From positions 1-5,957 of the forward strand of contig FR880823.1 in NCBI GenBank assembly GCA_000434615.1: a stretch of DNA of 5,957 nt. The letters run 5' to 3'. Shown piece after piece: positions 1-5,787 of this stretch (position 1 is its first letter; each line of letters begins with the position of its first letter). The notes below the pieces were generated by a model. That model did not search any database, was not told the DNA's origin, and was given only the letters and a program-made list of their open reading frames with translations. The position numbers and the translations under genes were made by a program. The stretch comes from Clostridium sp. CAG:510 (GTDB lineage: Bacteria > Bacillota > Clostridia > Lachnospirales > Lachnospiraceae).

Positions 1-146
1 TAGGCTGAAAAATGGCTAGTTTTTGCCCGATTTTTTTGCCCATTTTTAAAGATGCATAGGGGCGAAAAAGTGGTTTTGGGAGTGATTTGGAAAAAACGAA
101 GGAGGGAGTGGTAAGCAAAGGCAAAAATGAATATGGGTAGGAACGC
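1..146. other. Non-coding leader with a short T-tract direct repeat
   Basis: No gene is supported here. TTTTTGCCC occurs twice 13 nt apart (20-28 and 33-41). A partly complementary GGGCGAAAAA lies at 59-68, so a weak imperfect hairpin is possible. A GGAGGG at 101-106 is not followed by a convincing start codon. No convincing -35/-10 pair is visible; the operon promoter may lie here or further upstream. Confidence 0.4.
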
Positions 147-165
147 AAGGCGGTACTTATTTTAG
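127..165 (+). CDS. Possible 12-codon leader peptide (speculative)
   Basis: An ATG at 127 opens a reading frame MNMGRNARRYLF whose TAG stop (163-165) lies in the loop of the 147-191 hairpin. A ribosome finishing it would cover the 5' arm and prevent the terminator from folding, the geometry expected of translation-dependent attenuation. The only ribosome binding site at usable distance is a weak AAAGG (117-121); the better GGAGGG at 101-106 is about 20 nt away, which is too far. It may well be chance. Confidence 0.2.
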   Translation: MNMGRNARRYLF

Positions 166-191
166 AAAAGAAATAGGTGCCGCCTTATTTT
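147..191 (+). terminator. Rho-independent terminator-like hairpin, possible attenuator
   Basis: Bases 147-162 pair with 171-186 over 16 consecutive positions, including two G-U wobbles (154/179 and 157/176), around the 8-nt loop TAGAAAAG. The 3' arm is followed by ATTTTGGTTT, a short U-run. The lower stem is GC-rich (AAGGCGG/CCGCCTT), as in intrinsic terminators. It lies only 8 nt before the AGGAGG-type ribosome binding site of the first gene. It may end an upstream transcript, or act as an attenuator controlling read-through into the operon. The pairing is seen directly; the function is inferred. Confidence 0.7.
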
Positions 192-208
192 GGTTTACGG
201 AGGTAGAA

Positions 209-820
209 ATGTCAAAATTGTTTTGTTTAAGTCCCGGACTTCGGGTACTGGAAAGGCAGATGCAACAGCCGCCGGGATACAGACCGAGAGGGTATGGTAT
301 CTGCATTATTGAGGAGATGAACTGGAAAAGCCGGGGAAACTATTCTGAAATTGTGGATTGTGTTATCAGCCGGATGCAGTTGGAACATCTGAAGAAAAGG
401 GTAGAAGAAATCTTTGGAGAAGCAGATAAGGAAATTATTTTCCACAACATGAAGCACAGGAATGATTTTTATTCCCTGCTAATGGGAAAGAGAGCGAAGA
501 CACTGAAGCATACACCAAACTATGCTGCCGCTGTATTTCTTTTGTCTGCGGATGAAGAACTCTGGGAAAAAGTATGTAAAAATATACTGGATACCGGGAT
601 CTACTTTGACAGGGTAAGGCTCGGAGGTGTGACGTTGGAGCAGTACATTCTTTTCCATGCAGCTAAGGATGTTTATAATGGAACCAAGCATATCCGATTG
701 TCGGAGCTGACAGACCGGGACCTGATACCGGATGAGATACTGAGACTCATCGTGAATGCTTTTGTCATCGAGAAGTGTGGTGTGGAAATTGTAAAGCAGG
801 AGGTGTGGAATGCGGATTAA
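209..820 (+). CDS. Unrecognised 203-aa protein with a PPGYRPRG N-terminal motif
   Basis: First gene of the operon. The start at 209 is supported by GGAGG at 199-203, 5 nt upstream; the next in-frame ATG with a coherent downstream domain (residue 56) has no ribosome binding site. Residues 1-30 hold a basic segment, LERQMQQPPGYRPRG, resembling short PGxRPR-like motifs I recall in other clostridial mobile-element proteins. Residues 56-192 form a predicted mostly helical domain with the blocks IIFHNMKHRNDFYSLL (76-91), FLLSADEELW (110-119) and LFHAAKDVYNG (148-158). That layout recalls small phage/element proteins of the DUF6075 type, but the match is from memory and weak. There is no signal peptide or membrane segment, so it is probably cytosolic. 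Its end overlaps the next gene by 11 nt and carries that gene's ribosome binding site, so the two are probably translationally coupled. Function unknown. Confidence 0.85.
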   Translation: MSKLFCLSPGLRVLERQMQQPPGYRPRGYGICIIEEMNWKSRGNYSEIVDCVISRMQLEHLKKRVEEIFGEADKEIIFHNMKHRNDFYSLLMGKRAKTLKHTPNYAAAVFLLSADEELWEKVCKNILDTGIYFDRVRLGGVTLEQYILFHAAKDVYNGTKHIRLSELTDRDLIPDEILRLIVNAFVIEKCGVEIVKQEVWNAD

Positions 821-2441
821 GGTATTAAGCGGAGGAAGAAAAAATATCGAGTTGTCTTTGTCAGATGCGGAATTGAATTTCCAAATGAGGCGGATTGGCA
901 TTGAGGAAACGGTACCCATGTGCAGGCTTGTGGAAGTGTCAGAGAAGGACAATCCCCTGCACCGGTTTGAAGGTCAGACCGTAAACATGGATGAGGTCAA
1001 TTTCTTTGCCAAGAGGATGGAAAGCCTGACAGAATATGAAAGAAAAGTTCTGTCAGCGTATGCTGAGGATTATGGTGTGGCTACCATGAAGGATTTAATC
1101 AATCTGACATTCAGCATGAAAGGTCTTTCACTGCTTACGGATTTTTCAGATGCCAGACAGGTTGGGGTACGCCTTTACATGGATGAGTTCTTAGGAATGT
1201 CAGAAGAAGAAAAAGAGCAGACCAACTTTATTGAATTTGCGGAAAAGACTTTAAAGGAGAGCCGGGTGGAAGTCCTGCCTTATGGAGTCTTTGTAGAGCA
1301 TGGCTTTGAAATGCTGGAAGTGTATAACGGGAAAACCTTTCCGGCATTTGTTGCATCCGAGGAAACGGTGGCGGTTGTCGAGGTACAGAATAAAACCGGG
1401 GATACGGAGTATTTGTATCTGCCGACAGATATCTGTTCCATGAACAAGGTAAAGGAAAGGTTGCAGGTACAGGATTATTGGGAGATGGAAGTCATTGAAA
1501 TTGAAAACTTACGTCTGCCGGATATCCTTGTGCCGACAACGGAGGATTTACGAGAGGTGGAACAGCTGACACTGTTTAATGAAATGTGTCATGCCGTCAA
1601 GCGGTTTGATGAGGTAAAAATGAATCAGCTTGCAATGGTGGTGGAATTTACCGGCTTATGTGATTTTCCGGATGTGGCTTATATTGCAACACACCTTGGG
1701 GAGTTTGAAATCAATCCCTTAGTACATAACGATGAGGAGTATGGAAAGTTTCTGGTAACGGAATCGGGATTGTTTGATGTGGATGAACTCTTACTCCCTC
1801 ATATCAATTATGCATCCTTTGCCGCTGATAAAAGAGTTGGAACTCTTGTAACAAGCGGATATGTGGAAGAGGGCTTCGTGGGAGCCATCAGACCGATAGA
1901 GGAGTATGGTCAGTACAAGGGAGAGTTTGCGGAACCGCTGGAGATTGATTATGACTGCTTTGAAAAATTCTGTTTATACAGTCCCCTTACTGCAAATCTG
2001 ATGGTAGAGGATGTGGATGAAGGAAATCTATACCCCAGTGATCTCACGCAGTATGCGGAGACGATTGCTGAAGCCATTGCAAGGGAGGAATGTGTAGGAG
2101 AAGAAACCAGAGGTCTTATGCATTACTTTGATGAAAGCAGGGAAGTGGCAGCAAAGGTTATGTCAGCACATCCCAAGGTGGCAGAAATAAATGGGGAACT
2201 GTATGGTGTTCTGGAATGTAAAATCAGTGAGCCTTTGACAGAGGAAGAGATTAAGGTATTGAAAGAATACTGGACCGGACAGATGAGTGACGGATGGGGC
2301 GAAGGCTTTGAACAGCGTCCGATTAATGTAGAGGACGGAGAAATCTATGTCAGCTTCTGGAACAGTGCAAATTTCTGGAGCGTTATGACGGAGGAGGAAC
2401 TGATGGGAGGACAGGTACAGGGAATGGATATTTGCTGCTAA
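810..2441 (+). CDS. ArdA-like antirestriction protein, two-copy acidic fusion
   Basis: The start at 810 follows AGGAGG inside the preceding gene. The 543-aa product is strongly acidic, about 107 D/E against 46 K/R by my count, as expected of ArdA proteins, which mimic B-form DNA and occupy type I restriction-modification enzymes. Residues 308-357 match the ArdA pattern best: EYGKFLVTESG, then HINYASFAADKRV, then TSGYVEEGF, corresponding to the familiar YExLGRYL...YIDYExFGRD...GYV layout. Residues 60-167 look like a diverged first copy, with NFFAKRMESLT, LINLTF, NFIEFAEKTLK and PYGVFVEHGF. The C-terminal region (about 460-530) holds SDGWGEGFEQRPI and EIYVSFWNSANFW, a block I associate with DUF6329 proteins of gut Clostridia, from memory. 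Typical ArdA is about 165-180 aa, so this is roughly three times longer. It is probably a cytosolic anti-restriction factor; whether it still inhibits restriction is untested. Confidence 0.75.
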   Translation: MRIKVLSGGRKNIELSLSDAELNFQMRRIGIEETVPMCRLVEVSEKDNPLHRFEGQTVNMDEVNFFAKRMESLTEYERKVLSAYAEDYGVATMKDLINLTFSMKGLSLLTDFSDARQVGVRLYMDEFLGMSEEEKEQTNFIEFAEKTLKESRVEVLPYGVFVEHGFEMLEVYNGKTFPAFVASEETVAVVEVQNKTGDTEYLYLPTDICSMNKVKERLQVQDYWEMEVIEIENLRLPDILVPTTEDLREVEQLTLFNEMCHAVKRFDEVKMNQLAMVVEFTGLCDFPDVAYIATHLGEFEINPLVHNDEEYGKFLVTESGLFDVDELLLPHINYASFAADKRVGTLVTSGYVEEGFVGAIRPIEEYGQYKGEFAEPLEIDYDCFEKFCLYSPLTANLMVEDVDEGNLYPSDLTQYAETIAEAIAREECVGEETRGLMHYFDESREVAAKVMSAHPKVAEINGELYGVLECKISEPLTEEEIKVLKEYWTGQMSDGWGEGFEQRPINVEDGEIYVSFWNSANFWSVMTEEELMGGQVQGMDICC

Positions 2442-2500
2442 AAATATTGAATCCAGCTAAAGAAAAAATCAAAGAAATCGAGGAAGGAGAATCATGTTAA
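2432..2500 (+). CDS. Possible 22-codon micro-ORF bridging two genes (speculative)
   Basis: A TTG at 2432, with AGGGA at 2419-2423 eight nt upstream, opens a frame reading LLKILNPAKEKIKEIEEG and a few further residues to TAA at 2498-2500. It overlaps the last codons of the ArdA-like gene and the first seven bases of the DUF4314 gene. It would therefore bridge the only sizeable gap in this part of the operon and could couple translation across it. The peptide is lysine/glutamate rich and could form a helix. It is too short to judge by codon use and could be non-coding. Confidence 0.25.
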   Translation: MLLKILNPAKEKIKEIEEGESC

Positions 2501-3240
2501 AACGAGAAGAAGTAGAACGTATAAAGGAAAAGTATCCGAAGGGTACTCCCATCCGTCTTTACAGCATGGAAGGGGAACATACAGTACCGCCGGGAAGCAG
2601 GGGAGTTGTTGACCATGTGGATGACATCGGACAAATTCATATGAAGTGGGAGAACGGAAGCTCTCTTGCATTAAATGTGGAGGAGGACCGCTTTGACATT
2701 ATTACACAGCAGGATGAAATTAGTGAAAAGAAAGAGCAGGAGTTTATTGACAGGATAAATGAAATCTTGGGAAAGACAGACTTCCTGCTCTTAAATACGT
2801 CCTGCAATACGGAGAACACATCCTATGCAGCCGAGACACTCCTTGCCATGCATCAGGCATTCGAGGAAGTGTACGGAGAGGGCTATGTGGACGAAAGCTA
2901 TGGCATGGTCATGATGCCTGCGGTGGTAAAAGGAACGGAGTCCGGCATAAAAGCACTCGCCTTGGTAACGCTGGACTTGGAATCTTCCGGAGAACATTGG
3001 GGTACCATATTCCTCGCACCGGGAGGACCATTGGAGCAGGGGAATGCAGAGCTTACAGAGGAACAGAAACGTGCCATCGGGGAATATTATCTCCCGTATG
3101 ATTATTGGTACACACCCCTTGTGGAGCGTGACCATCATGTGAACTTTACGGATATGCCGGAGGAGGTTGTCGGTATCAGACGATTAGTGGACGAATATCT
3201 GGTAACAGGACAGGCACAGCAGATGGAGGGACCGAAATAA
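2494..3240 (+). CDS. DUF4314 domain fused to a C-terminal domain of unknown function
   Basis: The start at 2494 follows AAGGAG (2484-2489). Residues 7-70 match DUF4314: EKYPKGTPIRLYSM, PPGSRGVVDHVDDIG, IHMKWENGSSLAL and EDRFDII. This is a small beta-rich, SH3-like module often found alone (about 70-80 aa) in mobile elements of Firmicutes. A linker at 72-90 leads to a second conserved-looking region (95-230) with LLLNTSC, YAAETLLAMHQAFEEVYGEGYV, LVTLDLESSGEHWGTIFLAPGG and a tyrosine-rich YYLPYDYWYTP followed by DHHVNF. I recall similar C-terminal regions in gut clostridial proteins but know no function. There is no signal peptide or transmembrane helix, so it is probably cytosolic. It lies 52 nt after the ArdA-like gene and 17 nt before the methylase, in one operon. 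The DUF4314 call is firm; the rest is unassigned. Confidence 0.85.
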   Translation: MLKREEVERIKEKYPKGTPIRLYSMEGEHTVPPGSRGVVDHVDDIGQIHMKWENGSSLALNVEEDRFDIITQQDEISEKKEQEFIDRINEILGKTDFLLLNTSCNTENTSYAAETLLAMHQAFEEVYGEGYVDESYGMVMMPAVVKGTESGIKALALVTLDLESSGEHWGTIFLAPGGPLEQGNAELTEEQKRAIGEYYLPYDYWYTPLVERDHHVNFTDMPEEVVGIRRLVDEYLVTGQAQQMEGPK

Positions 3241-3245
3241 AGGAG

Positions 3246-3260
3246 AGGAGAGCATAATTG
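3246..3260 (+). promoter_or_regulatory. Ribosome binding site setting a TTG start for the methylase
   Basis: AGGAG at 3246-3250 lies 7 nt before TTG at 3258. The first in-frame ATG encodes residue 22 and would remove the conserved WVGGKK motif, so the TTG is the real start. Confidence 0.8.
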
Positions 3261-4259
3261 AATAGCATTATCAGTTGGGTAGGCGGTAAGAAGGCACTCC
3301 GTGACCTGATATACCTGAGAATGCCCACACACTATGACCGCTACATAGAAGTATTTGGCGGAGGCGGATGGGTTTTGTTTGGAAAGCCGCCGGATAAATG
3401 TATGGAGGTTTACAATGATTTCAATTCGAATCTTGCAAACCTCTTTTATTGTGTCAAGGAAAGACCGATGGCTCTGCTTCGGGAACTGTCTTTCCTGCCA
3501 CTGAATTCCAGAGATGAGTTTGTGACACTTCGAAAATTCCTTACGATGGAAGAATTCAAAAGTGAGCATCTGGCAGAGGAACTGGAGATAGCAACGCATT
3601 TTCTAAAAGAGCCAGAGGCTGCGGAAATTTGTGACATTCTAAAGGAACGAGCAGTGGTCGGGGATGTGAAAAGGGCGGCGGCCTTTTATAAGATTATCCG
3701 CTACAGTTATGGAAGTGGCTGTATTTCATATGGGTGTCAGCCATTTGACATAAGGAAGACCTTTACTATTCTCTGGGAGGCAAACCGGAGGTTAAAAGAT
3801 ACTGTGATTGAAAATAAAGATTTTGAGGCACTCATCCGTCAGTATGACAGACCGAATGCCTTTTTTTATTGCGATCCGCCGTATTTTGAAACCGAAGGGC
3901 ATTATGAAGTGGTGTTCCGAAAAGAAGATCATGTAAGGCTTAGGGATACACTGGCAGGCATCGAGGGGAAATTCATGGTTTCCTACAATGACTGCGAGTA
4001 CATCAGGGAATTGTATCAGGACTTTCAGATTGAAGCGGTGACACGAATCAACAATCTGGCACAGCGCTATGACAACGGAAGTGAGTTTCCGGAGGTGCTG
4101 ATTGCTAACTATGACATGGAAGAAAGAAGAAAGAGCCTGCCGATGCAGATGAATCTGTTTGAAATGTTTGACGAGCAGAAGGCTTCTGTGTGGCATGGCA
4201 GTAGCAGGAAGGAGGACGAAGATGGTTCAGTTAGTGGAGATAACGGGAGTGCTGAATGA
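3258..4259 (+). CDS. DNA adenine methylase, D12 class (Dam-like)
   Basis: Transfers a methyl group from S-adenosylmethionine to N6 of adenine in DNA. Motifs in family order: WVGGKK (7-12, the N-terminal P/W-GGK motif), EVFGGGG (31-37, motif I, SAM binding), YNDFN (52-56, acidic residue contacting SAM), YCDPPYF (204-210, motif IV, catalytic DPPY), MVSYND (240-245) and EVLIANYD (279-286). At 333 aa it is somewhat longer than E. coli Dam (278 aa); the extra length includes about residues 100-140 and a polar tail after 290. The tail contains QMNLF (297-301), which resembles a sliding-clamp-binding motif. The recognition sequence cannot be read from this sequence; GATC is a guess from family resemblance. 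There is no adjacent restriction gene, so it looks like an orphan methylase. Its last 38 bases overlap the next gene. All key motifs are intact, so it is probably active. Confidence 0.95.
   Translation: MNSIISWVGGKKALRDLIYLRMPTHYDRYIEVFGGGGWVLFGKPPDKCMEVYNDFNSNLANLFYCVKERPMALLRELSFLPLNSRDEFVTLRKFLTMEEFKSEHLAEELEIATHFLKEPEAAEICDILKERAVVGDVKRAAAFYKIIRYSYGSGCISYGCQPFDIRKTFTILWEANRRLKDTVIENKDFEALIRQYDRPNAFFYCDPPYFETEGHYEVVFRKEDHVRLRDTLAGIEGKFMVSYNDCEYIRELYQDFQIEAVTRINNLAQRYDNGSEFPEVLIANYDMEERRKSLPMQMNLFEMFDEQKASVWHGSSRKEDEDGSVSGDNGSAE
4211..4224 (+). promoter_or_regulatory. Ribosome binding site setting the start of the AbrB-like gene at 4222
   Basis: GGAGG at 4211-4215 is 6 nt before ATG at 4222. 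The same frame is open back to an ATG at 4159, but the extra 21 residues sit wholly inside the methylase gene, have no ribosome binding site and do not resemble the family's N-terminus. Confidence 0.85.
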
Positions 4260-4704
4260 AAAAGGCTGTATTGAAATTCCCATTGTACTGCTTGCACAGA
4301 CAGGTATCCGTACCGGGGAAGAGGTAAATCTGATTTATCTTGCCGCAGGCGAGAAGGATTACCGGAATGAATCAAGGGAATTTATGTTAAAGAGAGCAGA
4401 GGAAGATCCGTTGGAGGAGCTGCAGAGTGGGGAAACGGAGTTGAAACTGCCGCCACAGTTGCTTGCAGATGCACACATTCCCTTGGATGCAGACTTGGAT
4501 ATTGTCTGCTTGGATAGAAAGATTGTGATTCTGCCTACGGAGGATGTAGAGTCAGAGGATGTACCCAAAGAACTTTTGGATATCTGTGCAGATCTTGGCA
4601 TCCCCAGAGAAAAAGTAAACATTGTTTTGCGAATGACCGAGGAGGAAAACGGAAAGAAACAAATTCTTTCCGATGCAAAGGAAGGAGCGAAGTTATCGAA
4701 ATGA
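4222..4704 (+). CDS. AbrB/SpoVT-like protein with two swapped-hairpin domains
   Basis: 160 aa from the preferred start. Residues 5-42 (VEITGVLNEKGCIEIPIVLLAQTGIRTGEEV and onward) follow the AbrB pattern of strand, loop, I-E-I-P, helix, GIxxGEEV, strand. Residues 72-108 (ETELKLPPQLL..AHIPLDADLDIVCLDRKIVILP) form a second, more diverged copy. AbrB domains normally dimerise to make one DNA-binding barrel, so two copies in one chain could build it within a monomer. Residues 111-137 (DVPKELLDICADLGIPREKV) form a conserved-looking helical tail that I recall in similar proteins of mobile elements. It is likely a cytosolic DNA-binding regulator. It starts inside the methylase gene and overlaps the following AbrB gene by ATGA, so all three are probably co-translated. 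The target is unknown; autoregulation of the operon is an inference. Confidence 0.8.
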   Translation: MVQLVEITGVLNEKGCIEIPIVLLAQTGIRTGEEVNLIYLAAGEKDYRNESREFMLKRAEEDPLEELQSGETELKLPPQLLADAHIPLDADLDIVCLDRKIVILPTEDVESEDVPKELLDICADLGIPREKVNIVLRMTEEENGKKQILSDAKEGAKLSK

Positions 4705-4988
4705 AAAAACCGGTGTATAAATTGCTGGATGAAAAGGGCAGGGTACTGATACCTCTTGAAATGCGACAGAAAGCGGAGATAGAGAAAGGGGATATCTTAA
4801 AGGTTTCCATAAACACTGGGAAGATTGTTATATCCAAGGTAGACATTTTAGAGGTAGGAAAGCAGGATGCAGAAGCTGTGGAGGCTTATGTCCATGCAGC
4901 CGTAAAGACCATGAGCCATGAAAAGCAGGTGGCTCTTGCCGCAAGGATTTTGAAACTTGCACAGCAGGAGGAAGAAGCGGATTGCTAA
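4701..4988 (+). CDS. AbrB/MazE/SpoVT-family DNA-binding protein
   Basis: 95 aa; the start ATG overlaps the preceding stop as ATGA, with GGAGCGA just upstream. Residues 4-47 are a clear SpoVT-AbrB domain: YKLLDEKGRVLIPLEMRQKAEIEKGD, then LKVSINTGKIVISKV. The DxxGRVLIPxxxR core is nearly canonical. Residues 53-90 form a long predicted helix (AEAVEAYVHAAVKTM, then QVALAARILKLAQQEEE), possibly for oligomerisation. The family includes transition-state regulators (AbrB, SpoVT) and antitoxins (MazE). No recognisable toxin follows, so a regulator is more likely. It overlaps the next gene by 7 nt. Together with the preceding two-domain protein it may control this operon, which is an inference. Confidence 0.9.
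   Translation: MKKPVYKLLDEKGRVLIPLEMRQKAEIEKGDILKVSINTGKIVISKVDILEVGKQDAEAVEAYVHAAVKTMSHEKQVALAARILKLAQQEEEADC
4966..4984 (+). promoter_or_regulatory. Ribosome binding site setting a TTG start at 4982
   Basis: AGGAGG at 4966-4971 lies 10 nt before TTG at 4982, within the end of the AbrB gene. The only other in-frame ATG codons encode residues 55 and 79, far too late. Confidence 0.7.
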
Positions 4989-5221
4989 AGAGTAAATACA
5001 AAGCCTTTGAAATACAGGATGCCTTAGTCAGTGAAACGGTGGTGGAAGGAAACCGGATAGCCATTGCAGATTTTATTAAAAACTGCAAGGAAGGGAGTAT
5101 TATCACCATCCACACGTTAGATGGTGAGCCATTTTTAATCGGAATGTCAAAATTATTCCTGTATTGTGAAGACAATGAGTTTTTGAACAATCAGTTGATA
5201 CCGTATCTTCGAGGGATGTGA
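4982..5221 (+). CDS. Small protein of unknown function (79 aa)
   Basis: Starts at TTG 4982, overlapping the AbrB gene by 7 nt, so translation is probably coupled. I do not recognise the family. The sequence has a plausible folded core: EIQDALVSETVVEGNRIAIADF (a helix then a strand), NCKEGSIITIHTLDGEPFLIGM (a beta hairpin with GEPF turn), LFLYCEDNEFLNNQLIPYL (a C-terminal helix). There is no membrane segment, no signal peptide and only two cysteines (35, 62), so it is probably cytosolic. I recall similarly built small proteins beside YodL genes in clostridial elements, but this is memory, not a match. A toxin partner for the AbrB/MazE-type protein upstream cannot be excluded, though the sequence shows no MazF-like features. 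Confidence 0.75.
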   Translation: MLKSKYKAFEIQDALVSETVVEGNRIAIADFIKNCKEGSIITIHTLDGEPFLIGMSKLFLYCEDNEFLNNQLIPYLRGM

Positions 5222-5234
5222 ATGGAGAAGCAGT

Positions 5235-5765
5235 ATGAAAAACATATTTTTTCGTGATGGAATCCTTATCTACTATGGAAATCCGGCAGGTTATCTGTCA
5301 GAGGGGAAAGTAGTGCTGGATTCCATTTTTGATAAAGAAGAAATCATAGCTTTCCTGTCTGAGAAAGAAAAGCTGGCAGTGGAAATAAGGTCAGGAGTCT
5401 ATGACCGTCTGTCAGAGGGTGGTGGGATGGAAATGACAGTGGAAGCATCCAAAGGAAGGAGGATAAGAATCTATCAGCTTAAACAGGACAGTCCGTTTAT
5501 GATGCGGTTTATCAGTCTGGCAGAAAGGGAAAAGAGAGGCTTTGAAAAACCACAGCAAAAGGAGTATGCGCTTGTTTACGAGGGAGAGGTGGATACCTTC
5601 AGTCTGGAAGATGTCTGGGAGAAGTTTGGCAGAAGGGTGCAAAGGGATTTTGAAGGACATGCATTATCCATATCCGATGTAGTGGAATTTTCAGAGGAAG
5701 AGGTAAGCCGCTATTTTTATGTGGAGCCGAAAGGCTTTGCAGAAATAACATTTAAATTGGAATAG
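5235..5765 (+). CDS. YodL-domain protein
   Basis: 176 aa; GGAG at 5224-5227 is 7 nt before the ATG. Residues 109-170 match the YodL domain: KEYALVYEGEVD, then LEDVWEKFGRRVQRDFEGHALSISDVVEF and YFYVEPKGFAEI. The GHxLSxSDVV core and the final GFxEI are its hallmarks. YodL in Bacillus is a poorly understood protein affecting cell shape; domain copies are common as modules in mobile-element proteins of Clostridia, often attached to DUF4316-like or methylase/helicase proteins. Just before it, residues 76-95 (RIRIYQLKQDSPFMMRFISL) form the usual IYQL lead-in. Residues 1-70 (including LAVEIRSGVYDRLSEGGG) are a separate N-terminal part I cannot name. There is no signal peptide; it is probably cytosolic. 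Exact role on the element is unknown. Confidence 0.85.
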   Translation: MKNIFFRDGILIYYGNPAGYLSEGKVVLDSIFDKEEIIAFLSEKEKLAVEIRSGVYDRLSEGGGMEMTVEASKGRRIRIYQLKQDSPFMMRFISLAEREKRGFEKPQQKEYALVYEGEVDTFSLEDVWEKFGRRVQRDFEGHALSISDVVEFSEEEVSRYFYVEPKGFAEITFKLE

Positions 5766-5787
5766 CCGTAAGGCGGAAGGGAAGAAC

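Noticed and set aside
23..50. Promoter TTGCCC (23-28) / TTTAAA (45-50)
   Set aside because: Spacing is 16 nt but the -35 and -10 matches are only partial and T-rich DNA gives such hits by chance.
12..59. 15-codon ORF starting at ATG 12
   Set aside because: No ribosome binding site and it lies in low-complexity T-tract sequence.
479..952. Minus-strand open frame of 157 codons across the first two genes
   Set aside because: It lies opposite well-supported + strand genes, has no recognisable domain, and its composition reflects antisense of those genes.
3135..3637. Minus-strand open frames opposite the methylase
   Set aside because: Antisense to the conserved methylase motifs, with no coherent protein features.
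4159..4221. Longer N-terminus for the two-domain AbrB-like gene from ATG 4159
   Set aside because: No ribosome binding site, the added residues do not fit the family, and GGAGG lies at proper spacing before ATG 4222.
4701..5221. A definite MazEF-type toxin-antitoxin pair
   Set aside because: The first protein has an AbrB/MazE-like domain, but the 79-aa second protein has no MazF, PIN or other toxin motif; kept only as a low-weight idea.
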